Of a stretch of DNA of 64,000 bases, positions 33,670 to 43,087 are shown one piece after another. Under the pieces are notes generated by a model. It was not told the origin of the DNA. It did not search any database and saw only the letters and a list, made by a program, of their open reading frames with translations. The stretch spans positions 1 through 64,000 of the forward strand of contig CAMAUI010000004.1 of assembly GCA_945861385.1 (NCBI GenBank), written 5' to 3'. How positions within the stretch are numbered: position 1 is the stretch's first letter; every line of letters begins with the position of its first letter. Origin of the DNA: Prosthecobacter debontii. Its GTDB lineage: Bacteria; Verrucomicrobiota; Verrucomicrobiia; Chthoniobacterales; Chthoniobacteraceae. Made by a program: the position numbers and the translations under genes.

Positions 33670-36441
33670 ATGCGTTTCGTCATTCGTCATTCGTCATTTG
33701 CCTTGCAGGCGGTCTCGCTTTGCCCGGCTGTCATTTTCACCTGCCTGCTGGCGGGTGCGGTGGCGGTGGATTTCACGAGGGATGTGCTGCCGATTTTGGA
33801 GGATCATTGCTTCGATTGTCACGGCGGGGAAAAGCAGAAGAGCGCGTTGCGGCTGGATTCGGTCGTGGGGATTTTGCGTGGCGGTGAGTCCGGCGAGCCG
33901 CTGATCGTGCCGGGCATCAGCGCGGAGAGCTACCTCATCAAGCGCGTGACGGCGGAAAACAGGAAGGACGCGATGCCACCGAAAGGCGACCGTCTGACGG
34001 CAGGGCAGATCGCCACGCTGCGGGCGTGGATGGATGCCGGCGCGGCGATGCCTGGCGCGGATGCCGCCCGGGCTTCGCTGAAGCTGACGACGAGCCATTG
34101 GTCGTTCCAGCCGGTGAAGCGCCCGGCGGGTGCGGGGATTGATGAGTTTGTAAATGCGAAGCTGCGCGAGAAGGGCCTGGCGCCCTCGCCCCTGGCGGAC
34201 AAGGCGACGCTGATCCGGCGCCTTTTCCTGGTGATGCACGGGATGCCGCCGACACCGGATGAGGTGCTCGCTTTTGAAAAGGACCCGCGGCCCGATGCGT
34301 ATGCGCGGCTGGTGGATGCGGTGCTGGCATCGCCGCGGTTCGGGGAGCGCTGGGCGCGGCACTGGATGGACGTCGCGCGGTACGCGGACAGCAATGGCTT
34401 CGAGACGAATCGCGAGCGCAAGTCGGCGTATCACTATCGCGACTGGATCGTCGAGTCGTTCAATTCGGACAAGCCGTATGACCGCTTCATCAAGGAGCAG
34501 CTCGCCGGCGATGCGATGGGCGCGGACGCTGCAACGGGGTTCCTCGTGGCCGGGCCGTACGACATCGTGAAAAGCCCGGATGTGAATCTCACGCTGATGC
34601 AGCGGCAGGACGAGCTGGCGGACATGGTGAACACGACGGGCACGGCCTTTCTCGGCATCACGATGGGCTGCGCGCGATGCCACAACCACAAGTTCGACCC
34701 CGTGCTGCAAAAGGATTACTACGCGATGCAGGCGGTGTTCGCGGGCGTGAACCACGGCGAGCGCCCCATGCGCAAGACGCTCGGCGGGGCGACGGGAAAA
34801 GAACTCGAGGCGGCGCGTGTGGAGGAGGTCGCGCTCGTGGGGAAAGTGGAAGACTTCCGGAAAAAGGCGGCAGTCGCGGCGGGCACGAAGGCGCTGCGCC
34901 CGCCGGTGAATGCGATGCGGAACGAGGAGGCATTCGCGCCCGTGGAGGCTGTGGCGGTACGCTTCACCATCACTGCGACGAACAGCGTGGAGCCGTGCAT
35001 AGACGAACTGGAAGTCTTCGACACGGCGGGGAAAAACGTGGCGCTCGGCGGCAAGCCGTCGGCCTCCGGCACGTATCCCGGCTCCGAGATTCACAGGCTG
35101 GAGCACATCAATGACGGGAAGTTCGACAACGAGCGCAGTTGGATTTCCAACACGGCGGGCAAGGGCTGGGTGCAGATTGATTTCCCCGCGAGCGCGCGCA
35201 TCGCCCGCATCGTCTGGGGCCGCGCGCGGAATGGCGTTTTCAAGGATCGCCTTGCGACGCAGTACACCATCGAGGCCGCGACCGGGCCGGGAAGATGGAC
35301 GAAGCTCTGCGGCTCCGAAGATCGCGAGCCGTTCAACGGCGCGAGCAACGGAAACGCTTTCCTCGCCAGGCTCCCGCCCGCTGATGCCGACGCCGCGCGC
35401 AAAGCGCAGGCCGCCCTCGTCACTGTGCAGAAGCGCATCGCCCGACTCAGCAATTCGCAGAACGGATGGGTGGGCACATTTTCCCAGCCGGGGAAAACGC
35501 ACCGGCTGTATCGCGGCGAGCCGATGCAAAAGCGCGAGGTCGTCGCGCCCGACGCACTCACGGTGCTCGGAACGCTCGGCATGGCCGTCGAGGAGCCGGA
35601 GCAGAAACGCCGCGTGCGGCTGGCGGAATGGATCGCCAGCCCGCAAAATCCGCTCACCGCCCGCGTGATGGTGAACCGCCTGTGGCATTACACCTTCGGC
35701 GCGGGAATCGTGGACACGCCGAGCGACTTCGGCGCGAACGGCTCGCGACCGACGCATCCGGAACTGCTGGACTGGCTCGCGGATGAATTTGTGCGCGGCG
35801 GCTGGTCCATCAAACACATCCAGCGCCTCGTGCTGCTCTCCGCGGCATTCCAGCAAAGCTCGGCTCCCCGAGCGGATGCGGAAAAGGTGGACGCCGACGG
35901 ACGCCTGCTGTGGCGCTACACGCCGCGGCGGCTTGAGGCGGAGGCGATCCGCGACTCGATGCTCGCTGTCTCGGGCGCGCTCGATCTGAAAATGGGGGGC
36001 CCGGGCTTCTACCTCATGGACGTGGTCGAGGAGAACGTGATGCACTATTTTGCGAAGGAGAAATACACGCCAGTCGAGTTCAGGCGCATGGTTTATCAGT
36101 TCCGCATCCGGCAGACGACCGACAGCGTCTTCGGCTCGTTCGATTGCCCGGATGGCGGCAGCGTGATGCCGAAGCGCAGCCGCTCGAACACGCCGCTGCA
36201 GGCGCTTAATCTATTCAACAGCACCTTCGTACTCCACCAAGGTGAACTACTCGCAAAGCGCCTGGCAGCCGAGGCCGGGCCGTCGCCTGAAGCGCAGGCG
36301 ACTCTCGCCTTCCGGCTGATCAATTCCCGCGTTCCCGATGCCGGCGAGCAGCGCAAATCTGCCGGGATGATCCGCGAGCACGGCCTCCAGTCCTTCGCCC
36401 GGGCCATGTTCAACACGAGCGAGTTCCTTTTCGTCTTTTGA
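33670..36441 (+). CDS. PSD1-type protein: cytochrome c + DUF1549 + discoidin + DUF1553
   Basis: A protein of about 923 residues, probably exported ('[19 protein letters not shown]' near the N-terminus). An N-terminal planctomycete-type cytochrome c domain has the haem motif in '[19 protein letters not shown]'. DUF1549 follows ('[20 protein letters not shown]') with a second CxxCH in '[14 protein letters not shown]'. An F5/8-type C (discoidin) sugar-binding-like domain is inserted in the middle ('[19 protein letters not shown]', '[19 protein letters not shown]'). DUF1553 is C-terminal ('[18 protein letters not shown]'). These proteins pair with DUF1501 proteins, as here (4-bp gap), and are abundant in polysaccharide-degrading Planctomycetota and Verrucomicrobiota. 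The exact reaction is not established. Confidence 0.92.
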   Translation: MRFVIRHSSFALQAVSLCPAVIFTCLLAGAVAVDFTRDVLPILEDHCFDCHGGEKQKSALRLDSVVGILRGGESGEPLIVPGISAESYLIKRVTAENRKDAMPPKGDRLTAGQIATLRAWMDAGAAMPGADAARASLKLTTSHWSFQPVKRPAGAGIDEFVNAKLREKGLAPSPLADKATLIRRLFLVMHGMPPTPDEVLAFEKDPRPDAYARLVDAVLASPRFGERWARHWMDVARYADSNGFETNRERKSAYHYRDWIVESFNSDKPYDRFIKEQLAGDAMGADAATGFLVAGPYDIVKSPDVNLTLMQRQDELADMVNTTGTAFLGITMGCARCHNHKFDPVLQKDYYAMQAVFAGVNHGERPMRKTLGGATGKELEAARVEEVALVGKVEDFRKKAAVAAGTKALRPPVNAMRNEEAFAPVEAVAVRFTITATNSVEPCIDELEVFDTAGKNVALGGKPSASGTYPGSEIHRLEHINDGKFDNERSWISNTAGKGWVQIDFPASARIARIVWGRARNGVFKDRLATQYTIEAATGPGRWTKLCGSEDREPFNGASNGNAFLARLPPADADAARKAQAALVTVQKRIARLSNSQNGWVGTFSQPGKTHRLYRGEPMQKREVVAPDALTVLGTLGMAVEEPEQKRRVRLAEWIASPQNPLTARVMVNRLWHYTFGAGIVDTPSDFGANGSRPTHPELLDWLADEFVRGGWSIKHIQRLVLLSAAFQQSSAPRADAEKVDADGRLLWRYTPRRLEAEAIRDSMLAVSGALDLKMGGPGFYLMDVVEENVMHYFAKEKYTPVEFRRMVYQFRIRQTTDSVFGSFDCPDGGSVMPKRSRSNTPLQALNLFNSTFVLHQGELLAKRLAAEAGPSPEAQATLAFRLINSRVPDAGEQRKSAGMIREHGLQSFARAMFNTSEFLFVF

Positions 36442-36445
36442 CGCC

Positions 36446-37912
36446 ATGCACCCATTCCTAAACCGCCGCAGTTTTCTCTCACACACCGCCACCGGTCTCG
36501 GCGGGATCGCGCTCGCCCACCTGCTTGCGCGGGATCGCGCGCTCGGTGCGGGTGCTCCGATTCGTCCGCAAATCAACCCGGCAAATCCGAACGCGCCGCG
36601 CGAGCCGCATTTCGCGCCGAAGGCGAAGCGCGTGCTGATGATTTTTTGCTCCGGGGCGGTGAGCCAGGTGGACACGTTTGATTTCAAGCCCGAGCTGATC
36701 AAACGCCACGGGCAGCCCATGCCGGGCGGCGAAAAGATCATCACGTTCCAGGGCGCGCAGGGAAATCTCACCAGGAGCCCGTGGGAATTCCGTCCTTATG
36801 GAAAGACCGGGAAGATGGTTTCGGACCTCGTTCCGAAGCTCGGCGCGCTCGTGGACGACATGTGCTTCATCCATTCGCTCACGGGAAAAACGAACACGCA
36901 CGGCCCGGGCGAGAGCTTCATGGCGACGGGTTTCACGCTCGACGGATTCCCGAGCATGGGATCCTGGACGACGTACGCGCTCGGCAGCGAGAATGACACA
37001 CTGCCCGCGTATGTGGCGATCCCCGACCCGCGCGGCGCCCCGCAGTCGGCGGGGAATTTCTGGGGCGCCGGCTTTTTGCCAGCGGCGTTCCAAGGCACCG
37101 ATTTCAATGCGACGAATCCGCTCCGCAATCTCTCTCGTCCATCGGCCTTCACGCCAGCGACAGACAAGGCGACGCGCGAGTTCATCATCGGGCTGAACCG
37201 GCATCACCTTGAACGCTTCCCCGGCGACACGGAACTCGCCGCGCGCATCTCCAGCTACGAACTCGCCGCGCGCATGCAGCTCTCCGTGCCCGAGGTAGCC
37301 GACATCTCCACGGAGCCCGCGCACATTTTGAAGATGTACGGCGCGGACCAGACGGGTGACGCCACGAAGAAGACGAAGGCCGCGTACGCGAAAAACTGCA
37401 TCCTGGCGCGGCGGCTCATCGAGAAAGGCGTGCGCTTTGTGCAGCTTTTCAACGGGGCGTACCAGACCGGCGGGGAAGGCGTGAGCAATTGGGACGGCCA
37501 CAAGGTGCTCCAGCAACAATATGTGAAGCACGGGGAGGTGATGGATCAGCCCACCGCCGCACTCCTCGCGGATCTCAAACAGCGCGGCCTGCTCAATGAC
37601 ACGCTCGTGGTGTGGTGCACGGAGTTTGGGCGGATGCCCACTTTCCAAAAGGGCGCGAGCGGCCGCGACCACAATCCCGGCGGCTTCACCGCATGGCTCG
37701 CCGGAGCGGGCGTGAAGCACGGCTTCAGCTACGGCGCGACGGATGAGTTCGGTTACAAGGCGGTGGAAAACGTCGCGACGGTGTACGACTTCCACGCGAC
37801 GATCCTGCACTTGCTCGGCCTCAACCACGAGCGGCTCAGCTTTTACCACACCGGCATCGAGCGCAGGCTGACGGACGTGCATGGGCACGCCATCAAGGAT
37901 CTGCTTGCGTAG
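36446..37912 (+). CDS. DUF1501 protein with Tat signal
   Basis: A 488-residue DUF1501 protein. The N-terminus carries a twin-arginine motif ('[18 protein letters not shown]'), so it is exported folded. The body resembles alkaline-phosphatase-superfamily proteins with conserved His/Asp positions: '[20 protein letters not shown]', '[20 protein letters not shown]', '[16 protein letters not shown]' and '[17 protein letters not shown]'. It follows the PSD1 gene by 4 bp; the two are almost always adjacent, so they probably act together at the cell envelope. Sulfatase-like hydrolysis is suggested by the fold but not proved. Confidence 0.92.
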   Translation: MHPFLNRRSFLSHTATGLGGIALAHLLARDRALGAGAPIRPQINPANPNAPREPHFAPKAKRVLMIFCSGAVSQVDTFDFKPELIKRHGQPMPGGEKIITFQGAQGNLTRSPWEFRPYGKTGKMVSDLVPKLGALVDDMCFIHSLTGKTNTHGPGESFMATGFTLDGFPSMGSWTTYALGSENDTLPAYVAIPDPRGAPQSAGNFWGAGFLPAAFQGTDFNATNPLRNLSRPSAFTPATDKATREFIIGLNRHHLERFPGDTELAARISSYELAARMQLSVPEVADISTEPAHILKMYGADQTGDATKKTKAAYAKNCILARRLIEKGVRFVQLFNGAYQTGGEGVSNWDGHKVLQQQYVKHGEVMDQPTAALLADLKQRGLLNDTLVVWCTEFGRMPTFQKGASGRDHNPGGFTAWLAGAGVKHGFSYGATDEFGYKAVENVATVYDFHATILHLLGLNHERLSFYHTGIERRLTDVHGHAIKDLLA

Positions 37913-37932
37913 CCGGGCGCGCGCTCATCCCT

Positions 37933-38316
37933 TCACCGCCGCCGAACCTTCACAGGCTTGCCGTCCACTGTGTCCACATGGATGACGAGCGGGGTGCTCC
38001 TTCCGTCGTCGGTCATGACAATCACAGGCTTCGCGAGCGGCAGATCCTTTCCGCGCACATCCACGCGCATGACCACCGCACCCTTCTCCCCCGGGGCGAC
38101 GATTTTGCGCGTGGCGCTGGCCGCCGTGCAGCAGACGCAGCCGCTCTTGATCGCCGTCACACGAAGCGTCGTCTTGCCGGCATTCGCGTATGTGAACTCG
38201 TGGCGCATGACTTCCCTCCCCTGTTCATACACGAAATGATGCGATGTGTGCTCCCACTTGAGTTCAGCCTGTGCGGCTGCTGCGGAGGCGAGAACGAGAA
38301 AAACGGCGCGTTTCAT
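37933..38316 (-). CDS. exported DUF1573-type protein
   Basis: A 127-residue protein with a signal peptide (MKRAVFLVLASAAAAQAELK). The body is an Ig-like DUF1573 domain: 'HHFVYEQGREVMRHEFTYAN', 'IKSGCVCCTAAS' with a Cys cluster, and 'VDVRGKDLPLAKPVIV'. Such domains are common in periplasmic proteins of this phylum and of Bacteroidota. It lies 36 bp downstream of the response-regulator gene on the same strand and may be co-transcribed. The start at 38316 is chosen for the signal peptide; the frame is open to 38352. Confidence 0.8.
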   Translation of the reverse strand: MKRAVFLVLASAAAAQAELKWEHTSHHFVYEQGREVMRHEFTYANAGKTTLRVTAIKSGCVCCTAASATRKIVAPGEKGAVVMRVDVRGKDLPLAKPVIVMTDDGRSTPLVIHVDTVDGKPVKVRRR

Positions 38317-38352
38317 CCCGGGATCACTGCCGCAGGCGGGGCTCCGCGGCAA

Positions 38353-40542
38353 TCACGCAATCTGGAGCTGGGCCTTTGCGATGGAAATGAGCGAGCGCAG
38401 GCCGATCTCCGCCGGCATCGCGGGCTTGGCGATCACATCACCGCCTCCGCAACGCGCAGCCTCCGCCAGATTCTCTGCGGATGCATCCCCGCTGATGAAC
38501 GCGATGGGAGTCTGAGCGTGGAGCGCCATTTTTCGAATGCGGGTGCATAGCTCGAATCCCGTGCTTTCAGGCATCCGGATGTCCAGGAGCACGAAATCGT
38601 AGGTGGTTCCCTCGAGTTCGGCGACTGCCGTGCCCGCGTGGCTTGTGGTGTGAACTGCCATGCCCGCAGCAGCAAGCGCGCTCGCGATCAGCTCGCCCGC
38701 AGCCTCATCGTCATCAACCACGAACGCCCGCAATTGCTCCAGCCGGACACGGGTGTCGGCATCACTTACTTTTGAAATGATGTCCAGCGAGCCGATGGTC
38801 TTCCCGATGGTTTTCAGCATCCCGCCCGTCAGTCCGCCGGGAGCATCCACCAGCGCCTTGAGCAACACTCCGAATGCGACAGCGATCCGATACACCGCGC
38901 GCTGGGCGGCAGCAGCGGCACCCTGGGCAAAACACTGCACGTGCGAATGCAATTCGCAGAGCAGGCTGACATCCGTCGGTGTCAGGCTGAGCCGCTGAAA
39001 GCAGTCCTCCATGGTGCCGATCGCGCTCGTCGGGGTCTTCTCCGCCGCTGAACGGGCGACAGGTGCCGCGACCGCTGCGGGCGCACGATTCATCCGGACT
39101 TGCAAGCGCGCCTCGGCAAGGCTCGCGCCCAACTCACGGATTTGATGCTGCGCAGTTTGAAGCTGCGCAGTGACTTCGATCATCTGGACGCGCGTTTTTT
39201 CAAAATTCTTCTCCATCGCAGCACTCTCCCTGATCTCCTTCCGCGCCTCCTCCAGTGACCGCAGCGCGTTGTCACGTTCCTCGGTCGCCATGCGCATCTC
39301 CTCCTGCACCACAAGCAACAAACCGTTGTTCTCAGCGTCCGTAAGCTTCGCACGTAGCTCCTCGACCTCCGCATCACGCTCGTCAGACTTCTGGCGCGTG
39401 GCTTCCATCGCACGGAAGACATCCGTGAGTTCCGCGCGCAGCCCTTCGATCTCACTGGCCCGCCGTTCCGCATCCAGGCGAAGCTCCTTGATCTTCTCCG
39501 CGGACTCATGGCCCGCCTTTGCGAAGCTGGTGGTCCGCTTCTTCAAACTCGCGTTCCGCTTTTTCAGCTCGAATACCGTCCCGGAAAGCTCCGCCACGGC
39601 TTTCGCCTGGGCATCACGCTCCGCGAGCGCCTCCGCGTGCTGTTTGCGGAGGGATTCCACCTGCGCCCCCAAGTCCGCCAATTGCTCCGCGTGTATTGCC
39701 TGCTCGCCTGCGGCCCCCTCCCGCGACTGCCGCAACGCATTCAGCTCCGCGATCGCCTTTGCCGCGTCCTTTGCCGCGCTCTCCCTCTCGTAGCTGGCCG
39801 CGGCAAGCTCGTCCTCCAACGCCGCAATCCGGGCCTTCAGCTCCAACGCTTGTGCCGCCGCATGGTCGCGCGCGAGGCGCAGCGAGCCGATCTGTTGCTG
39901 GATGTCTGCGTCTGCTTTCTTCGCCCCACCCACGCCTTTCCTCGCATCCACAAGGGCCTTCTGCGCCTCGGCGAGCAGACCGCTGAGTTCCTTCGCATTC
40001 GCGGCAAGCTCGTCTCGCTCCTTGTTCGCCACATTCCGCTGGTGGGACAGCGCGTTCTGCTTTTTGAGCGCCTCGTCCCGCGCGCGGATCACATCATCAA
40101 TGGTTTTTTGGGAATCCGCGAATAGCCGCGAGGACTCGTCACGCTGCTTCAGCGCTTCGCGGCGCTGATGTTCCGTGACTTCAAGCTTCATCTTCAAATC
40201 CGCCAGCATCTCTCCGTATGAACTCTGCTGCGCGGCGAGCGCATCCCTCTCATGCTCCAGCGACACAATCCTCCGCTCCACCGCATCCACCGCGGCGAGT
40301 TCCGTCTGTGCCGCAGCAAGCTGCTCCTGAAGCTGATCCCGCTCCTCCTCCGCCATCTTCTGCTGAACCTGTGACTCCCGCACCGTCAATTGAAGCTGAT
40401 CAATTAAATTTCGAATCTCACGGGTTGGATCCATTTCCGGATCCGTTGCGCCCCTCCCGGCAGCATCCACCCGCTCAACGGGCGGGAAAGGCCGCTCAAT
40501 GCGGATGGGAAAGGTCGAGATTTTTGCGCCTTGGGACATCAA
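38353..40542 (-). CDS. long coiled-coil protein with C-terminal response-regulator receiver domain
   Basis: A 729-residue protein. Residues about 40-480 form a near-continuous coiled coil rich in Glu, Ala, Lys and Arg. A Pro/Ala linker follows, then a small helical segment ('SLLCELHSHVQCFAQGAA') and a CheY-like receiver domain at about residues 600-725. Receiver residues are intact: 'FVVDDDEAA', the phospho-acceptor Asp in 'VLLDIRMPE', 'AFISGDAS' and the Lys in 'VIAKPAM'. The receiver is C-terminal, unusual for a transcription regulator, and there is no DNA-binding or enzymatic output domain. It could be a structural or polar-localisation scaffold gated by phosphorylation. No cognate kinase is adjacent. 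Confidence 0.85.
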   Translation of the reverse strand: MMSQGAKISTFPIRIERPFPPVERVDAAGRGATDPEMDPTREIRNLIDQLQLTVRESQVQQKMAEEERDQLQEQLAAAQTELAAVDAVERRIVSLEHERDALAAQQSSYGEMLADLKMKLEVTEHQRREALKQRDESSRLFADSQKTIDDVIRARDEALKKQNALSHQRNVANKERDELAANAKELSGLLAEAQKALVDARKGVGGAKKADADIQQQIGSLRLARDHAAAQALELKARIAALEDELAAASYERESAAKDAAKAIAELNALRQSREGAAGEQAIHAEQLADLGAQVESLRKQHAEALAERDAQAKAVAELSGTVFELKKRNASLKKRTTSFAKAGHESAEKIKELRLDAERRASEIEGLRAELTDVFRAMEATRQKSDERDAEVEELRAKLTDAENNGLLLVVQEEMRMATEERDNALRSLEEARKEIRESAAMEKNFEKTRVQMIEVTAQLQTAQHQIRELGASLAEARLQVRMNRAPAAVAAPVARSAAEKTPTSAIGTMEDCFQRLSLTPTDVSLLCELHSHVQCFAQGAAAAAQRAVYRIAVAFGVLLKALVDAPGGLTGGMLKTIGKTIGSLDIISKVSDADTRVRLEQLRAFVVDDDEAAGELIASALAAAGMAVHTTSHAGTAVAELEGTTYDFVLLDIRMPESTGFELCTRIRKMALHAQTPIAFISGDASAENLAEAARCGGGDVIAKPAMPAEIGLRSLISIAKAQLQIA

Positions 40543-40941
40543 TGGTAAAATCGCCCGGCAGATTGGTTGACGGGATTATTTTCCCCGAAAAAGCAGGCAT
40601 CATGCCCATTCAGACCGCGATATTTCTGGCAAAGCCCCCGGCAACCCCGGCGACACAGCCCGGCACGAGCCTCGATCTCAATGGAATTCACCCACTCGGA
40701 AAATTCCCGCGGGAGCAGGAGCTGTCGCAAAGCACATTCTTGCGGTGAGTTCTTGCCTCGTGCGATTTGCCCTCCTACCTCATCCCCATCGAGAGGCCAG
40801 CGCATGCGGATTACGCGCAACAGACGATGGCAGGAAACCGATGCGTTGCAAAATCCTGGTAACTGCTTTTTTACAAAATAGCGCGTGAACTTCGAGTCGT
40901 CACCCGCTGTCTTACGGCCCACCGCATAACCAACACCACAC
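40543..40941. other. intergenic region before the second MoxR cluster
   Basis: About 400 bp between divergent genes. Short ORFs occur on both strands but none has a convincing start, composition or motif. The last 25 bases before moxR are A/C-rich (CATAACCAACACCACAC) without a Shine-Dalgarno sequence. A TTGCAA at 40846 with an AT-rich tract near 40872 might be part of a promoter, though the spacing is long. Confidence 0.4.
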
Positions 40942-41952
40942 ATGACCACCACCCCGGTTTCCACAACCAGCGAAGCAGACGTCCAAGCCATTGATCAACT
41001 CCGCACACTCTACGGCCAGCTCCGCTCGGAAATCGCCAAGGTCATCATCGGCCAGGATCACGTCGTCGAAAAATTGCTGACCTGCATCTTCGCCCGCGGC
41101 CACGCGCTCCTCATGGGCGTGCCCGGCCTCGCGAAGACGCTGCTCATTCACTCTCTCGCGGATGTGATGAACCTCACGTTCAGCCGCATCCAGTTCACGC
41201 CAGACTTGATGCCGTCCGACATCACGGGCACCGAGATTTTGCAGGATGGCGAGGGCGGGCGACGCGCGTTCGAGTTCATCAAAGGGCCGGTCTTTGCAAA
41301 CATCGTGCTCGCCGACGAAATCAACCGCACACCTCCCAAGACACAGGCCGCGCTCCTGCAGGCGATGCAGGAGATGGTCGTCAGCGCCGGCAAACACCGC
41401 TTCGTTCTCGATAAGCCCTTCTTCGTCCTCGCCACGCAAAACCCCATCGAGCAGGAAGGCACCTACCCGCTCCCCGAGGCGCAGCTCGACCGCTTCATGT
41501 TTCTCATCAACGTCGGCTACCCGAGCGCCGCGGAAGAGTTGCAGATCGCGAAAGCCACCACGGGCAGCAGTGTTCCATCCCTCGCGAAATTGCTGAACGG
41601 CGAGGACATCCTGCGCTTCCAGGATGTCGTCCGCCGCGTCCCCGTGCCGGAGCACGTCTATGAGTACGTGGTGAAGCTCGTCCGCAAATGCCGCCCCGGC
41701 GGCGCGGAAGCGCCCGAGTGGGTGAAAAAGTGGGTCATGTGGGGCCCCGGCCCGCGCGCCGTGCAGTATCTCGTCCTCGGTGCAAAAGCGCGCGCCGTCC
41801 TGCAAGGCAGCTACCTCGCCCGCCTCGAAGACGTCCACGCCATCGCCGAGCCAGTGCTCGCCCACCGCATCCTGGTCAACTTCCACGCCGAGAGCGAAGG
41901 CGTGGACAGCGCGGAGATCATCCGGCGGGTGATGAAGGAGACGGAGGGGTAG
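40942..41952 (+). CDS. MoxR-family AAA+ ATPase (second cluster)
   Basis: A 336-residue MoxR ATPase, paralogous to the one at 3545. Walker A is 'GVPGLAKT' (residues 59-66), Walker B 'IVLADEINRT' (Asp125, Glu126), and 'ATQNPIEQEGTYPLPEAQLD' is the sensor-1 region. The C-terminal lid 'WVMWGPGPRAVQYLVLGAKA' differs from the first paralogue and marks the subfamily found with DUF58-BatA-VWA-DUF4175 clusters. It probably remodels the membrane VWA proteins encoded downstream. The next same-strand gene is 1.1 kb away because a RAYT gene and palindromic elements have been inserted. Confidence 0.93.
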   Translation: MTTTPVSTTSEADVQAIDQLRTLYGQLRSEIAKVIIGQDHVVEKLLTCIFARGHALLMGVPGLAKTLLIHSLADVMNLTFSRIQFTPDLMPSDITGTEILQDGEGGRRAFEFIKGPVFANIVLADEINRTPPKTQAALLQAMQEMVVSAGKHRFVLDKPFFVLATQNPIEQEGTYPLPEAQLDRFMFLINVGYPSAAEELQIAKATTGSSVPSLAKLLNGEDILRFQDVVRRVPVPEHVYEYVVKLVRKCRPGGAEAPEWVKKWVMWGPGPRAVQYLVLGAKARAVLQGSYLARLEDVHAIAEPVLAHRILVNFHAESEGVDSAEIIRRVMKETEG

Positions 41953-41975
41953 GAATGGAAAAGGCCCTCACGAAT

Positions 41976-42170
41976 GTGGCGCCAGCCTTTGGAGTGCGGG
42001 GGCTTGACCCCGCTTTGGTTTTCCACGCGGGGGACGCCCGGATGTCGGGCGATGTAGCAGGCACAATGGGCGGGCATCAATCTCCGCGCGGCGATTATCC
42101 GATGCTCCACGCTGCTTCCGCCGAAAGGAAAAGCGGGGTCAAGCCCCCGCACTCCAAAGCCTCGCGGCAC
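41976..42170. repeat. REPIN-like palindromic element, copy 2 (195 bp)
   Basis: Left end GTGGCGCCAGCCTTTGGAG, hairpin GCGGGG-GCTTGA-CCCCGC; the right arm is its inverse, ending CCTCGCGGCAC. The right end directly abuts the stop codon of the RAYT gene (42171). Its core is inverted relative to copies 4 and 5. Confidence 0.93.
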
Positions 42171-42740
42171 TTACCACGACGCATCGGGTTGATACTCGTC
42201 ATAGACCTGCACGCGGTCGGTCTTGAACGAGTAGATCGTTTTCACCTGCCCGGGATTCGCGCCGGACTCGAACCACGCCGCGGAGCACCACGGATACTGA
42301 TTCGCGACGGGCACGAGGCCGTGCTTCACAGGATTTTGATGCACGTAATTGAGCCGGGTGAAGTAGCTGCGTTCGAACGTCAGCAGCGTCTCGCGGTAGC
42401 TGTGCCAGTTCGCGCGTCCGGGCGTGCCGTCGAGATCATTCACGAACTTCCCGGTGCTCGTGTGCAACTCGGACATGAACGAGGACAGGCTGCCCGCATC
42501 CGTCGCGCCCTCGGGCGATTTGCCGATGAAGTGGATGTGATTCGAGAACACCGCCCACGCCTCCAGCGCCCATCCGTATTTCTCCGCCAGCGCGAGCAGT
42601 TGCCCGTGGAGAAACCTCAACCGCTCCGCTCCACGAAAACGCTGCGCTTTGAGGTAAGTCCCGCACGTCAGGAAATAGGTGCCCCGCACCCCAAGCCGAT
42701 GCGGCGGCGCGTGCGGCCAGTTGATCGTGGTGGAGGACAT
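42171..42740 (-). CDS. REP-associated tyrosine transposase (RAYT, IS200/IS605-like Y1 family)
   Basis: A 189-residue single-domain Y1 HUH nuclease. The metal-binding HUH motif is His68-Ile-His70 in 'AVFSNHIHFIGK'. A Trp-x-x-Tyr segment, 'NWHSYRETLL' (Tyr115), is the candidate nucleophile. 'RLNYVHQNPVKHGLV' with following 'YPWCSAAW' is diagnostic of the RAYT subgroup. In known systems RAYTs nick and process REP hairpins and are single-copy genes flanked by REP sequences, exactly as here: element copy 2 touches the stop codon and copy 3 begins 26 bp before the start. The gene opposes the host operon. All catalytic motifs appear intact, so activity is plausible. Confidence 0.93.
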   Translation of the reverse strand: MSSTTINWPHAPPHRLGVRGTYFLTCGTYLKAQRFRGAERLRFLHGQLLALAEKYGWALEAWAVFSNHIHFIGKSPEGATDAGSLSSFMSELHTSTGKFVNDLDGTPGRANWHSYRETLLTFERSYFTRLNYVHQNPVKHGLVPVANQYPWCSAAWFESGANPGQVKTIYSFKTDRVQVYDEYQPDASW

Positions 42741-42766
42741 GCGCGCTTTCTATGGGTTCGCCGAGC

Positions 42767-42802
42767 GTGGCGCCAGCCTTTGGTTCCAAAGCCTCGCGGC
42801 AC
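42767..42802. repeat. minimal REPIN-like remnant, copy 3 (36 bp)
   Basis: Contains only the outer ends, GTGGCGCCAGCCTTTGG joined directly to CCAAAGCCTCGCGGCAC, with both hairpins and the core deleted. It is a natural internal-deletion derivative located 26 bp upstream of the RAYT start. Confidence 0.8.
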
Positions 42803-42862
42803 TCAGGACGCGGCTTTGCGAACGTGCGTCTGTTGCTGCTCGTTTGGCGAAGGCCCGCGTGA

Positions 42863-43042
42863 GTGGCGCCAGCCTTTGGAGTGCGGGGGCTTGACCCCGC
42901 TTTTCCTTTCAACGGAGGGCGCGTGGAGCGTCGGACAAACGCTGCAACCACTCGTGCGCGCCGCATCGCCCGACATTCGCATATCTCCCGCTCGCAAAGC
43001 CAAAGCGGGGTCAAGCCCCCGCACTCCAAAGCCTCGCGGCAC
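42863..43042. repeat. REPIN-like palindromic element, copy 4 (180 bp)
   Basis: Same ends as copy 2 with two GCGGGG-GCTTGA-CCCCGC hairpins in inverted orientation. The core resembles copy 5 (shared CGACATTCGCA). It fills most of the 347-bp gap between the RAYT and DUF58 genes and ends 45 bp before the DUF58 ATG. Confidence 0.93.
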
Positions 43043-43087
43043 TCCGGGTGCGGCTTTTGGGGCGGACAGTTTTCGTCATTCGCCCTA

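Noticed and set aside
33694-36045. 783-residue minus-strand ORF opposite the PSD1 gene
   Set aside because: His/Arg-rich shadow composition with no domain; the plus strand carries clear motifs.
40539-40991. 150-residue minus-strand ORF in the gap before the second moxR
   Set aside because: It overlaps the moxR start, has no recognisable motif and its composition is not protein-like.
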